Of a stretch of DNA of 43,044 nucleotides, positions 1-8,757 are shown in pieces. Positions within the stretch are counted from its first letter, which is position 1; every line of letters begins with the position of its first letter. The stretch covers positions 1-43,044 of the forward strand of contig CACZAY010000027.1 in the NCBI GenBank assembly GCA_902779265.1, read 5' to 3'. The notes under the pieces were generated by a model. That model was not told the origin of the DNA, ran no database searches, and worked only from the letters and a program-made list of their open reading frames with translations. Source of the DNA: an uncultured Bacteroidales bacterium (GTDB lineage: Bacteria; Bacteroidota; Bacteroidia; Bacteroidales; UBA3663). A program made the position numbers and the translations under genes.

Positions 1-100
1 GTCACGCTCAATACACCCGTGAAGGCCGAACAGTCGCTCTCGAAGTCGCCGCGCACGTAGGGGAAGTTGATGGCCAATGTGCCTGCGCCCGTCAGTTTGG
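1..100. repeat. Direct repeat, copy 1 (100 bp, exact)
   Basis: Positions 1-100 are identical to 565-664; the spacing is 564 bp, exactly 188 codons. The match ends abruptly at 100/664, and copy 1 begins at base 1 of the window. An exact repeat at the very end of a sequence is typical of a contig that stopped at a repeat in the assembly graph. A true tandem passenger module is the alternative. Confidence 0.85.
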
Positions 101-664
101 AGATGGTTGTGGCCGATGCCTTTCCCGCGCCGAGCGTACCGCCCGCCTGCACCGTGACATTCTGCACCTGGCCGTCACCGCCGAGCTGGCCGCCGCTGCG
201 CACCGTGATGGTGCCCGTCGTGGTAGGGGCCGATGTATTCTGCGCCAAGATCTCGCCCGCATAGATATTGATGGGGCTGGCCGATGCGCCTGTCAGCGTC
301 AGCGTGCCGTCGCCGTATTTGTTGACCGTGGCCGATGAGCCGAACGTGCCGGCAAAGGTCTCGTCCGTGCCCAGATAGCCGATGTTCCAGATGCCCGTGC
401 CTAACGAACAGTCGGTGGCCGATGAACGCAGCGCGCCGATGCGTGCCGTACGGCTCGTCTCACTGCCGCTCTGGCTCGTGACATTGGCCACATAGACCCC
501 TGCACCCGGCTGCAACGTACCATTGGCCAAATCCAAGGCCGTCGTCACGCGGAACTGGCCGCTCGTCACGCTCAATACACCCGTGAAGGCCGAACAGTCG
601 CTCTCGAAGTCGCCGCGCACGTAGGGGAAGTTGATGGCCAATGTGCCTGCGCCCGTCAGTTTGG
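1..664 (-). CDS. Partial beta-strand-repeat passenger region, probably the continuation of the PL11 protein
   Basis: On the minus strand one frame stays open from about 662 down to the window edge (about 220 codons) with no start of its own. The translation is rich in Gly, Thr, Ser and Ala, with phrases such as KLTGAGTLAINFPYVRGD, GTLQPGAGVYVANV and GGQLGGDGQVQNVTVQAGGTLGAGKA. This is the texture of autotransporter-associated beta-strand repeats that build a parallel beta-helix stalk. It continues the same kind of sequence found at the C-terminus of the neighbouring PL11 lyase, but in a frame shifted by one base at the 664/665 junction. I read it as the displaced C-terminal part of that protein. 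The 3' end lies outside the window. Confidence 0.6.
565..664. repeat. Direct repeat, copy 2 (100 bp, exact)
   Basis: This is the second copy of the 1-100 repeat. Its right edge coincides with the frame break in the PL11 passenger region: the long upstream frame hits TGA at 656-658, while the frame one base away continues open to position 1. Confidence 0.85.
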
Positions 665-3600
665 CTGGCCGCCGTTGACCGTCAGCGTCTTGTCCTCGCG
701 CACGTTGATGACATTGGTGATGACCGGCACGGCGCTCGTCGAGTTGTTGTTGAAGATGGTGAGCGCGGCGTTGCCCGTCACGTCGATGGTCGAGCCCGCA
801 CGGCCCAGGGTGGCATTCCATGCGCCCTGAGAGAGCGTACCGGCCGCGAGTATCGTGCCGCTGTAGCCGTTCGTGCCGCCATAGTTGAGGTTCAGCTGGC
901 CAGCGCCACGCTTGACGAGGACACCCGTACCCGTGAGGGCCGACTTGAGCGAGGTCGAACCGCTCGGGATGTTGAGCGTGGCCGTATCGGTGAGGACGAA
1001 ACTGCGGTCGGTCGCAGCGTTCGTGTTGTTGACGATGAGCGTCGCGCGGCCTATCTGGACCGTCGTTCCGGCGCCGAGACAGCTCTCCGTGCCGCGGTTT
1101 TCAAGGTTCTTGACCGATGTCGTTCCGCCGTTCAGGATGGTCTTGCCGGTATAGTCGCTGCGTGTCGCATTGAGCACGAGGCTGCCCGTGCCCTCCATCA
1201 CCAGGTCGCCCGAACCGCCGATGCCGCCCTCGCCCGTGAAGGTGTAGGTGCCGCTCGTGTGGGTCAGACGGATGCCATTGGCCACCATCTTATCACTCAG
1301 ATTGACAGTGCGTTGCGTGGACTCTTCGGGGAAGATGACCGCATCACCTGCGACGAACGAGGTTGCAGTGCCTGCCACGGTGAAGTTGTCGCTCTGGTAA
1401 TCCCAGTCGGCCGACTGCGCACCGCTCCAGGTGACGTCGATGGCGGCCTCGCGGGTGGCGCGAATGACGAGCACGATGTCCCGTTCGCGCACCTCGATGA
1501 CGTAGTTCAGACCCACCAGACCGCGCACCTTGATGTCAGCGGCATTGGCCGTCAAAGTCCCTGAACATGAGAGCAGTATGTATTCGCCCTCGCGCGGAGT
1601 CGCCTCGGCCGGGACGATGGAGAGCGTGTTGGTGTTGGCCAATGTCAAGTCGCCATTGACCACGATACGGTCGTTGCGCACCTCACCCTCGGTCTGGAGG
1701 TCGAGTTCGACATAGACACCGCCCGTGAGGGTCAGGTCGCCGCTCGTCGTGATGGTACCGAAGGGCGCATCGGCCGCGCCCGGAGCGAGTCGGCAGCCCT
1801 CGTAGTTCAGTCCACCCTCGAAGGTGACCGGACCGTTCAGGACCGCGTTGCCGGCCAGAGTGCCGCGGGCGCGCAGTTCAAGGTCATTGGCCAATGTTCC
1901 GTTCAAGGTCAACGTTCCCTCGCTGACGATGGTCTTGGCCGATGTCGCAATCGCACCATTCAAGGTGAAGTTGCCCGGCTGCGACTTGATGATTTCGCCC
2001 GAGCCCGCGATAGTTCCATTGGCCACAAAATCATGCCCCTTGGGGTTCATCATGTAGGTGGCCGATGGCTTGACCTCGCCCGTGATCTGGATGGCCGACG
2101 AGTTGTCGCCCGAGATGTCGAAGATGACACTCTGCCCGTCGCTGTAGGCCAATGCCTGCGTCTGGTCGAAGCTGGTGAAACTCTCTTGGCCAATGCCCCA
2201 CGCGCCAGAACGGTAGCGCGCCTCGGCCGTCAGCGTGGGCGGCAACGGAGGCAGCGGCATCTGTTCGCCCAGATAGAAGCCCGTGTTGGGATGCTGGTAG
2301 TAGCCGCGCGTGGTGCAGTCGCCGCGATAGTGTGGGTCCTGCTGGAGGCAGTAGATGCTGCGCGAAGTGGCGAGATTGGAGGTGTAGCCCACGAGTCCCG
2401 TGCTCTGCGAGTCATTCTGCTTGGCCAGGATGACCTCCTCGCGCCAGTCGCCCGTGATGTCGCCCATGAAGGCCGGACGCGTGCCTGTGCCGCCGTGGGT
2501 CGCCCAGCTGGACTCCTGCGAGAACTCGACGAGACGGCTCTTGCCGCGCACGGTCGTGACCATCAGGTTCGTGCCGTAGTTGCTGCCGCCCGGCGAAGAG
2601 AGTTCCTCGCGCAGGAGGTCGCCGTTCCACCACAGGCCCTCGAAACAGGTCGTGATACCCCACTGCGAACGGGTCTCGCCCGTCGCGTCGCCCTTGCTGT
2701 TGTAGATGTAATCGTCTGTGAAACTGTAGATTTCGTAGCCCTTGTGGTTCGGATCGACATCCATGCACGAGCCGCGTGCCACGTCGTAGATGGATGGCAG
2801 ATACCACTCCTTGATGCGCTCGCCCGTGGCCGCGTCATAAAGGCATTGGCCCAACAAGGCCGACTGCTGGATGGCATATCCCTCCAGGCCCGGACGGTCG
2901 GGGTCGATGTCGCTGATGATGAAACGGTCGCCGTGGGCCAGGCCGGTCGAGGTGTAGCGGTTCTGGGCCGGATTCACGCCGTAGCCGCCCGCCCACATCT
3001 CGTCGCAGCCGTCGCCGTCGCTGTCCAGGATGCGTATCTGGTGGAACTCGGCGCAGCCCGGACGGATAGGATTACGCACCCACGTGTGGCTGTGATGCCA
3101 GTTGGACGCAACGCCATTGGCCCAATCGAAATCCCACGTCAGGATGTAGCCGTGGTGCAGCTTGGTGTTGTCGCGGTCCTCACACTCCATGATGAGTGAG
3201 GGATGCACGCCGTCAAGATAGGCGATGCCGTAGTGGCCCACCATCGCGCCATATTCGAAACTCATGTAGTCCGCGCGGTTGTCACGGCTGTAGTTGTCAC
3301 CGCCTGCGCCTTCGCTCAGTTGGCTGTATATCAGTTCGTTTGTGGCCAATTCCGCTCCCGTCGCTCCGTCGATGACCGAGATATAGAACGGCGGATTGCG
3401 CCGAGTCTGCGTGCGGTAGTCGATGATGCCGTCATTGTCGGTGTCGGCCGATGCACTTCCGCCCACATACGCGCCCCAAGTCTCATGGGCCTTGTCCCAG
3501 AACCGCGTGCCGTCCGACGAACGGATGATGACCTCGCATCGGCCATCACAGTTGATGTCATAGGCCAGGACCATGTCGTTCTGACCGGCGCAGATGTTCA

Positions 3601-4237
3601 CGTTCGGGCCCATATCGACCGTCCAGAGCAGCGTTCCGTCGAGCCTGTAGGCCTGGATCTTGTGGCTTGTGGCCGATGTATTGTCCGACTGGTTTTCAGC
3701 GTCATCGCTATTGGCCGCACCCGCAAAGAGACGGTCCACGACCACGGCATCCACCTCGCCGTTGCCGTCCAGGTCCATGGGCCACACGAACTTCGTGCGA
3801 TAATCATTTCGGCCAATGACCTTATCGTCGAAATCGAAGTCGAACCACACGTTCGGCCACGCCTGCGTCCGATAGAGGAACGGCACACTCATCTCGCCCT
3901 CGACGCCATTGACGATGGCCGTGACGGCATATTCCGTATTGTCCGCAAGGGCCGATGGCGCATAGTTCGTCACCGCGAGCGGCTGGCTGTTCATCAGCGT
4001 CCAGGCCGAGCTTCCGGCCGCGCGCCGATAGACGTTGTAGGTCGTCCCTTCGGGTTCCTGGGCCAATTTACGCCACGAAATCAGCGAACTGTTCGTCCCG
4101 CCGGCCGATGTCACGCTGCGTCCGCCCGAACGATAGACAGCCACCACGCCACGACCCAACGGCTGCTGGAGGCGCTGGGCGGAGGCTGTGCCATTGGCCA
4201 AAACCAAAGTCAAAAGTGCAAGAAGGATTTTTTTCAT
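656..4237 (-). CDS. Rhamnogalacturonan lyase, PL11 family, with beta-strand-repeat C-terminus
   Basis: A secreted enzyme that should cleave the rhamnose-galacturonate backbone of pectic rhamnogalacturonan-I by beta-elimination. The start at 4237 gives a clear signal peptide (MKKILLALLTLVLANGTASAQ); an upstream in-frame start at 4396 would run through the promoter region. Residues about 20-655 match PL11, with RGVVAVYRSGG, SWRKLAQEPEGTTYNVYR and Asp-rich, probably calcium-binding loops (DLDGNGEVD, DTDNDGIID, DSDGDGCDE). After a Pro-rich linker (PLPPLPP), residues about 680-1193 are Gly/Thr-rich beta-strand repeats (VSEGTLTLNGTL, GTGVLVKRGAGQLNLNYGG). The frame ends at a TGA created at the 664/665 junction, beyond which similar repeats continue one base out of frame, so the true protein is longer. 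It is divergent from an AraC-type regulator, its likely controller. Confidence 0.85.
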   Translation of the reverse strand: MKKILLALLTLVLANGTASAQRLQQPLGRGVVAVYRSGGRSVTSAGGTNSSLISWRKLAQEPEGTTYNVYRRAAGSSAWTLMNSQPLAVTNYAPSALADNTEYAVTAIVNGVEGEMSVPFLYRTQAWPNVWFDFDFDDKVIGRNDYRTKFVWPMDLDGNGEVDAVVVDRLFAGAANSDDAENQSDNTSATSHKIQAYRLDGTLLWTVDMGPNVNICAGQNDMVLAYDINCDGRCEVIIRSSDGTRFWDKAHETWGAYVGGSASADTDNDGIIDYRTQTRRNPPFYISVIDGATGAELATNELIYSQLSEGAGGDNYSRDNRADYMSFEYGAMVGHYGIAYLDGVHPSLIMECEDRDNTKLHHGYILTWDFDWANGVASNWHHSHTWVRNPIRPGCAEFHQIRILDSDGDGCDEMWAGGYGVNPAQNRYTSTGLAHGDRFIISDIDPDRPGLEGYAIQQSALLGQCLYDAATGERIKEWYLPSIYDVARGSCMDVDPNHKGYEIYSFTDDYIYNSKGDATGETRSQWGITTCFEGLWWNGDLLREELSSPGGSNYGTNLMVTTVRGKSRLVEFSQESSWATHGGTGTRPAFMGDITGDWREEVILAKQNDSQSTGLVGYTSNLATSRSIYCLQQDPHYRGDCTTRGYYQHPNTGFYLGEQMPLPPLPPTLTAEARYRSGAWGIGQESFTSFDQTQALAYSDGQSVIFDISGDNSSAIQITGEVKPSATYMMNPKGHDFVANGTIAGSGEIIKSQPGNFTLNGAIATSAKTIVSEGTLTLNGTLANDLELRARGTLAGNAVLNGPVTFEGGLNYEGCRLAPGAADAPFGTITTSGDLTLTGGVYVELDLQTEGEVRNDRIVVNGDLTLANTNTLSIVPAEATPREGEYILLSCSGTLTANAADIKVRGLVGLNYVIEVRERDIVLVIRATREAAIDVTWSGAQSADWDYQSDNFTVAGTATSFVAGDAVIFPEESTQRTVNLSDKMVANGIRLTHTSGTYTFTGEGGIGGSGDLVMEGTGSLVLNATRSDYTGKTILNGGTTSVKNLENRGTESCLGAGTTVQIGRATLIVNNTNAATDRSFVLTDTATLNIPSGSTSLKSALTGTGVLVKRGAGQLNLNYGGTNGYSGTILAAGTLSQGAWNATLGRAGSTIDVTGNAALTIFNNNSTSAVPVITNVINVREDKTLTVNGGQPN
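1885..1896. repeat. Archetype of a highly iterated palindrome, CATTGGCCAATG
   Basis: This is one of three perfect copies of CATTGGCCAATG; the others are at 5299-5310 and 29379-29390. Variants fitting CATYGGCCRATG lie at 4742-4753, 12244-12255, 36687-36698 and 37286-37297. Half-sites GGCCAATG, GGCCGATG and their complements occur about 140 times in the window by hand count. The core YGGCCR is also an EaeI recognition sequence. The function is unknown. Confidence 0.85.
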
Positions 4238-4269
4238 GATGTAACAGTTAAGTGTCGTAATTTTTGCTG

Positions 4270-4277
4270 CAAAGGTA
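4270..4277 (-). promoter_or_regulatory. Promoter -7 element (TACCTTTG) for the PL11 gene
   Basis: The minus strand reads TACCTTTG, fitting the Bacteroidetes -7 consensus TAnnTTTG. It lies 33 bp upstream of the chosen ATG at 4237, implying a short leader. A clear TTTG at the usual -33 spacing is not seen. Confidence 0.6.
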
Positions 4278-4362
4278 TCGATTTTGCCATTCTTCGCGGT
4301 TAAAAATAGTAACAAAGACGTACAAAATCGTACCAAACGGCACATTTTTGCCGAAAAAATGT

Positions 4363-4370
4363 TACATTTG
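4363..4370 (+). promoter_or_regulatory. Promoter -7 element (TACATTTG) for the AraC-type regulator
   Basis: TACATTTG fits TAnnTTTG and lies 31 bp upstream of the ATG at 4401. It also argues against the longer start at 4284, which would lie upstream of the promoter. Confidence 0.55.
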
Positions 4371-4400
4371 TGGCCGAAAACGACCGTTTCTCGCATTTTT

Positions 4401-6857
4401 ATGTATCAAAATCTAAAATCCGCCCTTTTTCTCCTCTCCGCGTGGCTCCTGTCATGCAGTGCGGTTCTTGGCCAATGCCTCGGCTATCACCCGCTGCCCA
4501 CCCAGGCCCAGCTGCCCGTGGCCGATGTCGATGTCATCATGCAGGATGCGGCCGGATTCATCTGGTTCGGCACGGCGGGCGGCGGTCTCTGCTGCGACGA
4601 CGGCTACAGCGTCACGGCCTGCAACAGCGAGACGGCCGGACGCAGCGTGATGAAGAGCGACGACGTGACCTGCATGGCCGAGGACAGCCTGCACCGCATC
4701 TGGTTCGGCACCCGCGCGGGACTCTACACGCTGCGCCGGGACATCGGCCAATGCCAACGCATTGAAAACGAACAGATCGGCGACCGCAAGGTGAACTGCA
4801 TCGCCGTCACGCCCGATGGTGCCGTCTGGGTCGGCCTCAGGCAGAACATTCTGAAGTTTTCGGCCGATGGCTCCCTCGTGAAGACGCTCTCCATTGGCCC
4901 CAACAGACGCCAGGAGCCGCGCGAGATGACCGTCGATTCCCGGGGCACGCTGTGGGTCACCGTCCTGCGCGGCGGCCTGATTACCATCGACCCGGCGACC
5001 GACTCGCTCACCCACCAGCCGTGGGACTATCCATCGGCCGCAAGCTACATTGCCGAAGACACCGTGCGCCACTGCTACTGGGTCGGCACATGGGGCGGCG
5101 GCATCGTGCGCTATCCCGCGATGCAGGTCGAACCCGCCACACTGCAATCCGTTGACCGCCACAAGTTTGGCAGCGAGGTCTATAACCTCTGGCTCGACCA
5201 CGAGAGCCGCCTCATGTGGGTCGCCACGATGGACGATGTCTATGCCTACCGCATGAGCGACACAATCCGCGAGGGCGAGCCGTGTCTCTCGACGTTCTCA
5301 TTGGCCAATGTCATTCCATCGGGCAAAAAACTCATCAACAAGCTCATCGCCGACCGGCGCGGAAATATCTGGGTGCCAGGCCGTTCGCCGCACACCTTCA
5401 TCATCACGGGCAGCCACGCCAGCGGCCGCATCCGCCGCGACGCCGTCCCAGCCATGACCCAGCAGGTCGGCTACCGCCTCATGGCCGAAAAAATCGCCAG
5501 CGAGGGCAGCTACTACTGGATCTACCAGAACCGCACGCGCCTCTCGCTCTACGACGCCACGACGGGCCAGCTTGCCTTTATGGCCAATGACGCCCGCCCC
5601 ACGCCCCTCTCCACCCAACGCCCGCTCGCCCGCTGCCGCACGATGGCCGGCGTCTGGACCTGCAACGGCAAACGCCTCGTCCACGCCTGGCACGACGGGA
5701 TGACCATCCATTGGGAGGAGGTGGCCGATGCCCTTCTCCCGCACTACATCTCGGCCCTCAGCGACGAGGGCGACGGCCGCCTGCTCATCGGGACGGAGCG
5801 CGAGGTCTTCCTCTACAACTACCGCGACAGTTCGCTCCAGAAGTTGGCCGATGCCGAGGCTGTCGTCCACCAGGTCGGGTTCGGGGCCGATGGCATTCTC
5901 TCCTACTCCACCGACGCCCAGGCCGCCCAGACCGTGACCGACGCCATCGGCCACATCTGGACCCTCAACCAGCTCTCCCTCACCGAGTTCAGTCCGCGCA
6001 CAGGCGCCACGCGCACCCTGCGGCCATCGGACAGGAACATCGCCATGGACTCGTTCACCGACATCACCCGAGCCGGCGACAGCATCTGTCTGGGCGGCAT
6101 CGGCGCGTTCTGCATCATCGGCTCCTGCCGCGAACTGGACTCGCCGCGCGACCTCGGCCCCTGTCTTGTCACCCGCTACGACACGCTGCGCGCCGTCCAC
6201 CTCTCAACGATGAACCACGCCCACGCCGCCGACGTCCACTTTGCCTACCGTTTCCGCCCGTCGGACGCATGGACGGAACTGCCGGCGGGCCAGAACGTCA
6301 TCGGACTGACGGACATCGGCCACGGGAAGACACCGCTTTACGTGCGCGCGACCGACGAATACGGCCTCTGGAGCCGCGAGCAGATAGTCCTCTCCATCTC
6401 GCGTCCCTGGCCTCTGCGTCCGTGGAGCCTTGCCATCGCCATCGGCGCCCTGATTCTCTACGGCTTGTGGGCGTGCCGGTTCCCATTGGCCAAAAACAGG
6501 ATGATGACGATGATGGCCGATGCTCCAGCCCGCCAGGACCCGCATTTCATGGAGCGTGTGGAGGCCCTCGTGAGCCGCAATCTGGCCAATGTCGATTACG
6601 GCGTGGACGAACTGAGCCGCGACCTCTCGATGAGCCGCATGAACATGTACCGCCGCTTTCAGGCCGAGTCGAGCGTCACGCCCTCCGAATACATCCGGCA
6701 GTACCGCCTGCGCCGCGCCTCCGAACTGCTGCGCACGACCACGAAGTCGGTCACCGAGATCGCCTACGAGGTCGGATTCACCTCACCGCAATACCTTGCC
6801 AAGTGCTTCCGCGACGAGTTCGGCATCACGCCCCGCCAGGCGCGCGGTGAGAGTTGA
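4401..6857 (+). CDS. Membrane-spanning AraC-family regulator with periplasmic propeller sensor, no kinase
   Basis: A likely sensor-regulator for pectin breakdown products. From the start at 4401 (818 aa) it has a signal/anchor segment (LKSALFLLSAWLLSCSAVLGQ) and a long periplasmic part with two-component-regulator propeller blades (GFIWFGTAGGGL, RIWFGTRAGLYTL, GNIWVPG). A Y_Y_Y-like stretch follows (TPLYVRATDEYGLWSREQ), then one transmembrane helix near 672-695 and an AraC-type helix-turn-helix domain at about 714-818 (MSRMNMYRRFQAES, VTEIAYEVGFTSPQYLAKCFRDEFGITP). The histidine kinase, ATPase and receiver domains of classical hybrid two-component systems are missing, so the signal would pass straight across the membrane to the DNA-binding domain. 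The gene is divergent from the PL11 lyase. Confidence 0.85.
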   Translation: MYQNLKSALFLLSAWLLSCSAVLGQCLGYHPLPTQAQLPVADVDVIMQDAAGFIWFGTAGGGLCCDDGYSVTACNSETAGRSVMKSDDVTCMAEDSLHRIWFGTRAGLYTLRRDIGQCQRIENEQIGDRKVNCIAVTPDGAVWVGLRQNILKFSADGSLVKTLSIGPNRRQEPREMTVDSRGTLWVTVLRGGLITIDPATDSLTHQPWDYPSAASYIAEDTVRHCYWVGTWGGGIVRYPAMQVEPATLQSVDRHKFGSEVYNLWLDHESRLMWVATMDDVYAYRMSDTIREGEPCLSTFSLANVIPSGKKLINKLIADRRGNIWVPGRSPHTFIITGSHASGRIRRDAVPAMTQQVGYRLMAEKIASEGSYYWIYQNRTRLSLYDATTGQLAFMANDARPTPLSTQRPLARCRTMAGVWTCNGKRLVHAWHDGMTIHWEEVADALLPHYISALSDEGDGRLLIGTEREVFLYNYRDSSLQKLADAEAVVHQVGFGADGILSYSTDAQAAQTVTDAIGHIWTLNQLSLTEFSPRTGATRTLRPSDRNIAMDSFTDITRAGDSICLGGIGAFCIIGSCRELDSPRDLGPCLVTRYDTLRAVHLSTMNHAHAADVHFAYRFRPSDAWTELPAGQNVIGLTDIGHGKTPLYVRATDEYGLWSREQIVLSISRPWPLRPWSLAIAIGALILYGLWACRFPLAKNRMMTMMADAPARQDPHFMERVEALVSRNLANVDYGVDELSRDLSMSRMNMYRRFQAESSVTPSEYIRQYRLRRASELLRTTTKSVTEIAYEVGFTSPQYLAKCFRDEFGITPRQARGES

Positions 6858-6882
6858 TTTTTCTAAACTGTTCCCCGCGAAA

Positions 6883-6916
6883 AAACGTAGAGACGTCACA
6901 TTGTGGCGTCTCTACC
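6883..6916. terminator. Bidirectional hairpin terminator (GTAGAGACG palindrome)
   Basis: GTAGAGACG (6887-6895) pairs with CGTCTCTAC (6907-6915), and the inner bases extend the stem. It is flanked by an A run on the left and a T-rich run on the right. It separates the convergent AraC-type regulator and fimbrillin-like genes. A related GAGACG...CGTCTC hairpin recurs at 30605-30627. Confidence 0.7.
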
Positions 6917-6944
6917 TATTTTGTCCGTTTTATGGCCAATGGAA

Positions 6945-8504
6945 CTATTCCGCCGGATGGACAGCGCGGACGGGAATGCCGATGTTTCTGTACGAAGTGG
7001 TTACATAAGTTGAACCATTCTGAAACACAGCTTGAGAGACGCAGACAGGCCAATTTCTTCTCACTCCAGTTCCCCAATAATACGATTCCAACGTCTCTTC
7101 CTGCCAATTCGTGCCAGTCATGAAACCTGCAAACGAGAAAAAAATGCTCTTGCCATTGTAAGAACTGATGAGCTTTGCTCCAATCACGCCATCTTCGTTT
7201 ATTGCTTCGTAGGTACATGCGTTAAAGAGCTCTTGCCATTCGGCATCCGATGGAGTTCTCCACCCTCCGCCCCAATTGATGTGGGCTGCATCATCGGCCA
7301 ATTCAAGCACAGACAATGTGTCATAATAACCCTCGTAGCCATAACTTTCGGCCATTTCTTGCGGGACATATTTTGTCAATGTCTCTTGGGTGCCATTACA
7401 ATACTTGTATGTCTGCCATGAGTAGTCTTCTTTGGATTCCGTCTCTCCCCACGCAAAATAATCTCCGTATTCTTCTGGCTTGCTTGCGCCGACATTCATC
7501 GTCGCCCAAAGCAAGCCGCTGGGCAGACCCAAATCGACATAAACGTGGCCATCGACGATAGGCTCCATATTTTCCACGACGGCGTTGATCGTGAGCGGCA
7601 TGTCGCCCTGCACGCTGACGTTGATCTGGTTCTTGTAGCCGGAGATGAGCGTGACCTCGGCCGTGCGGCTGTACGATCGGGTGTTGCCGCTGATGGTGGC
7701 GGTGTAGTCCACGGTGAGCTGTGCCTTCGTGCCCGTGCCGGTCGAGGCGGGAATCATCGCGGTGCCGACGGTTGTGGTATCGGTCGAAAGCTCGACAGGA
7801 TTGTCCGTCTCGGCGCTGTGGAAGGCGTAGGTCGCGGCGGCATCGGCATTGGCCACAACCGCACCCGAACTGAAGGTCAGGGTGGCGGCACCGGGTGCGC
7901 TGAGCGTGAGGCCGGTGAGCGTGTGTGTGGTGCCGTCGGGCATGTTGGTCGCATTGGCCAAGACGTTGATGATGGTCTGCGCCATCAGGTGGCGGAACTG
8001 GAGCGAGACGCTACCGTTGTTGTCGTCTTTGCTGGCCGAGGCATAGGCCGCCAAGACGTCTTTGGTGCCGTCGGTGGTGATGGCCAATGTGCCTGTCGTG
8101 CCGTTGAAGGTGGTGCTTACGGCCGATGTGTTTCCGTCGGCCGGATAGTAGGCGTAGAAGGTGACCTTGCTGTTGTCGTCAGGCCAATAGGCCATCAGGC
8201 TGGTGTTGGCGGGCGAACTGCTGCCATCGCCGCTTGCGACGTATGTCCACCCATTGATGACGGTTGTGCGGTCCGTCGTGTTCACGGCATGGATCGTGAA
8301 GCCGCCGCCGCTATTGGACAGGGAGCTGATGGTGGCCTCCTGTGCGTTGTAGCCGCGTGTCGTCTGCGGCAGGTAGGTGGTGATTGTGATGGGCGTGCGC
8401 CCGTTCTCGTCCGGCAGGATGTTTCTCTCGCCGATTTCTTCATTGGAGCAGCTGCCCAATGTCACGGCTGCCATGGCAGCCAGAAAAAAATAACACTGTT
8501 TCAT
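6945..8504 (-). CDS. Fimbrillin-like surface lipoprotein with C-terminal FISUMP-type domain
   Basis: From the ATG at 8504 (519 aa) the protein has a lipoprotein signal with lipobox LGSC (Cys19), so it should be lipid-anchored to the outer membrane. Residues about 25-320 look like the Bacteroidales fimbrillin family, with an early TTRGYNA segment, a HLMAQTIINVL motif and Thr-rich beta-strands. The C-terminal ~190 residues begin VDLGLPSGLLWATMNVGASKPEEYGDYFAWGET. This is the widespread Bacteroidetes module also known as the Fibrobacter major-paralogue (FISUMP) domain, which often closes surface proteins. A longer in-frame start at 8552 would begin in a GC-rich repeat and is unlikely. The role is probably adhesion or a minor fimbrial tip component, inferred from family only. 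Confidence 0.75.
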   Translation of the reverse strand: MKQCYFFLAAMAAVTLGSCSNEEIGERNILPDENGRTPITITTYLPQTTRGYNAQEATISSLSNSGGGFTIHAVNTTDRTTVINGWTYVASGDGSSSPANTSLMAYWPDDNSKVTFYAYYPADGNTSAVSTTFNGTTGTLAITTDGTKDVLAAYASASKDDNNGSVSLQFRHLMAQTIINVLANATNMPDGTTHTLTGLTLSAPGAATLTFSSGAVVANADAAATYAFHSAETDNPVELSTDTTTVGTAMIPASTGTGTKAQLTVDYTATISGNTRSYSRTAEVTLISGYKNQINVSVQGDMPLTINAVVENMEPIVDGHVYVDLGLPSGLLWATMNVGASKPEEYGDYFAWGETESKEDYSWQTYKYCNGTQETLTKYVPQEMAESYGYEGYYDTLSVLELADDAAHINWGGGWRTPSDAEWQELFNACTYEAINEDGVIGAKLISSYNGKSIFFSFAGFMTGTNWQEETLESYYWGTGVRRNWPVCVSQAVFQNGSTYVTTSYRNIGIPVRAVHPAE

Positions 8505-8525
8505 AGTAGTATGCCCCCCACCCAT

Positions 8526-8541
8526 CCTCCCCGAGGGGAGG
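8526..8541. repeat. GC-rich hairpin repeat, short copy
   Basis: CCTCCCCGAGGGGAGG is a perfect 16-bp palindrome just upstream of the fimbrillin-like gene start. It is the core of the repeat that abuts stop codons elsewhere in the window (8721, 13765, 14716, 25791, 32046). The surrounding gap 8505-8757 also holds a partial copy near 8597 and otherwise AT-rich sequence. Confidence 0.7.
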
Positions 8542-8686
8542 TGTTTGACCATTCGGCCGAGGGGATAAACCGAATGGATGATTAGTTACCCAACTAAATC
8601 TCCCCGAGGGAAGACTTCTGCCAATGCAGACAAGATGGGGAAAATTTGTTATTGTTTAACTCATTATTTTTTTGATATTCATTGGC

Positions 8687-8694
8687 CAAAAATA
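8687..8694 (-). promoter_or_regulatory. Possible promoter -7 element (TATTTTTG) for the fimbrillin-like gene
   Basis: The minus strand reads TATTTTTG, a fit to TAnnTTTG, about 180 bp upstream of the start at 8504. The leader would be long and the region is AT-rich, so a chance match is possible. Confidence 0.3.
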
Positions 8695-8720
8695 GAAAAA
8701 AACGATTGACGGGGACTCTC

Positions 8721-8750
8721 TCCTCCCCTCTGGGAGGTCGGGAGGGGGTC
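8721..8750. repeat. Stop-codon-adjacent GC-rich hairpin repeat
   Basis: A near-complete copy of the roughly 30-bp repeat (an imperfect CCTCCCCTCTGGGAGG hairpin followed by TCGGGAGGGGGTC). It lies 7 bp beyond the stop codon of the SpmA/B-like gene, read in the gene's direction. Confidence 0.7.
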
Positions 8751-8757
8751 GCTCTTT

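Noticed and set aside
641-1564. Long plus-strand frame (307 codons) opposite the PL11 gene
   Set aside because: It is the antisense shadow of a GC-rich gene: Arg/Val/Asp-rich translation with no recognisable motif, while the minus strand encodes a clear lyase.
2033-4303. Two further long plus-strand frames opposite the PL11 gene
   Set aside because: These are antisense shadows caused by strong third-position GC bias; no domain, signal or start context supports them.
4284-4400. Longer starts for the regulator (4284) and the PL11 protein (4396)
   Set aside because: The added residues cross the divergent promoter region and would bury clear signal peptides that begin at 4401 and 4237.
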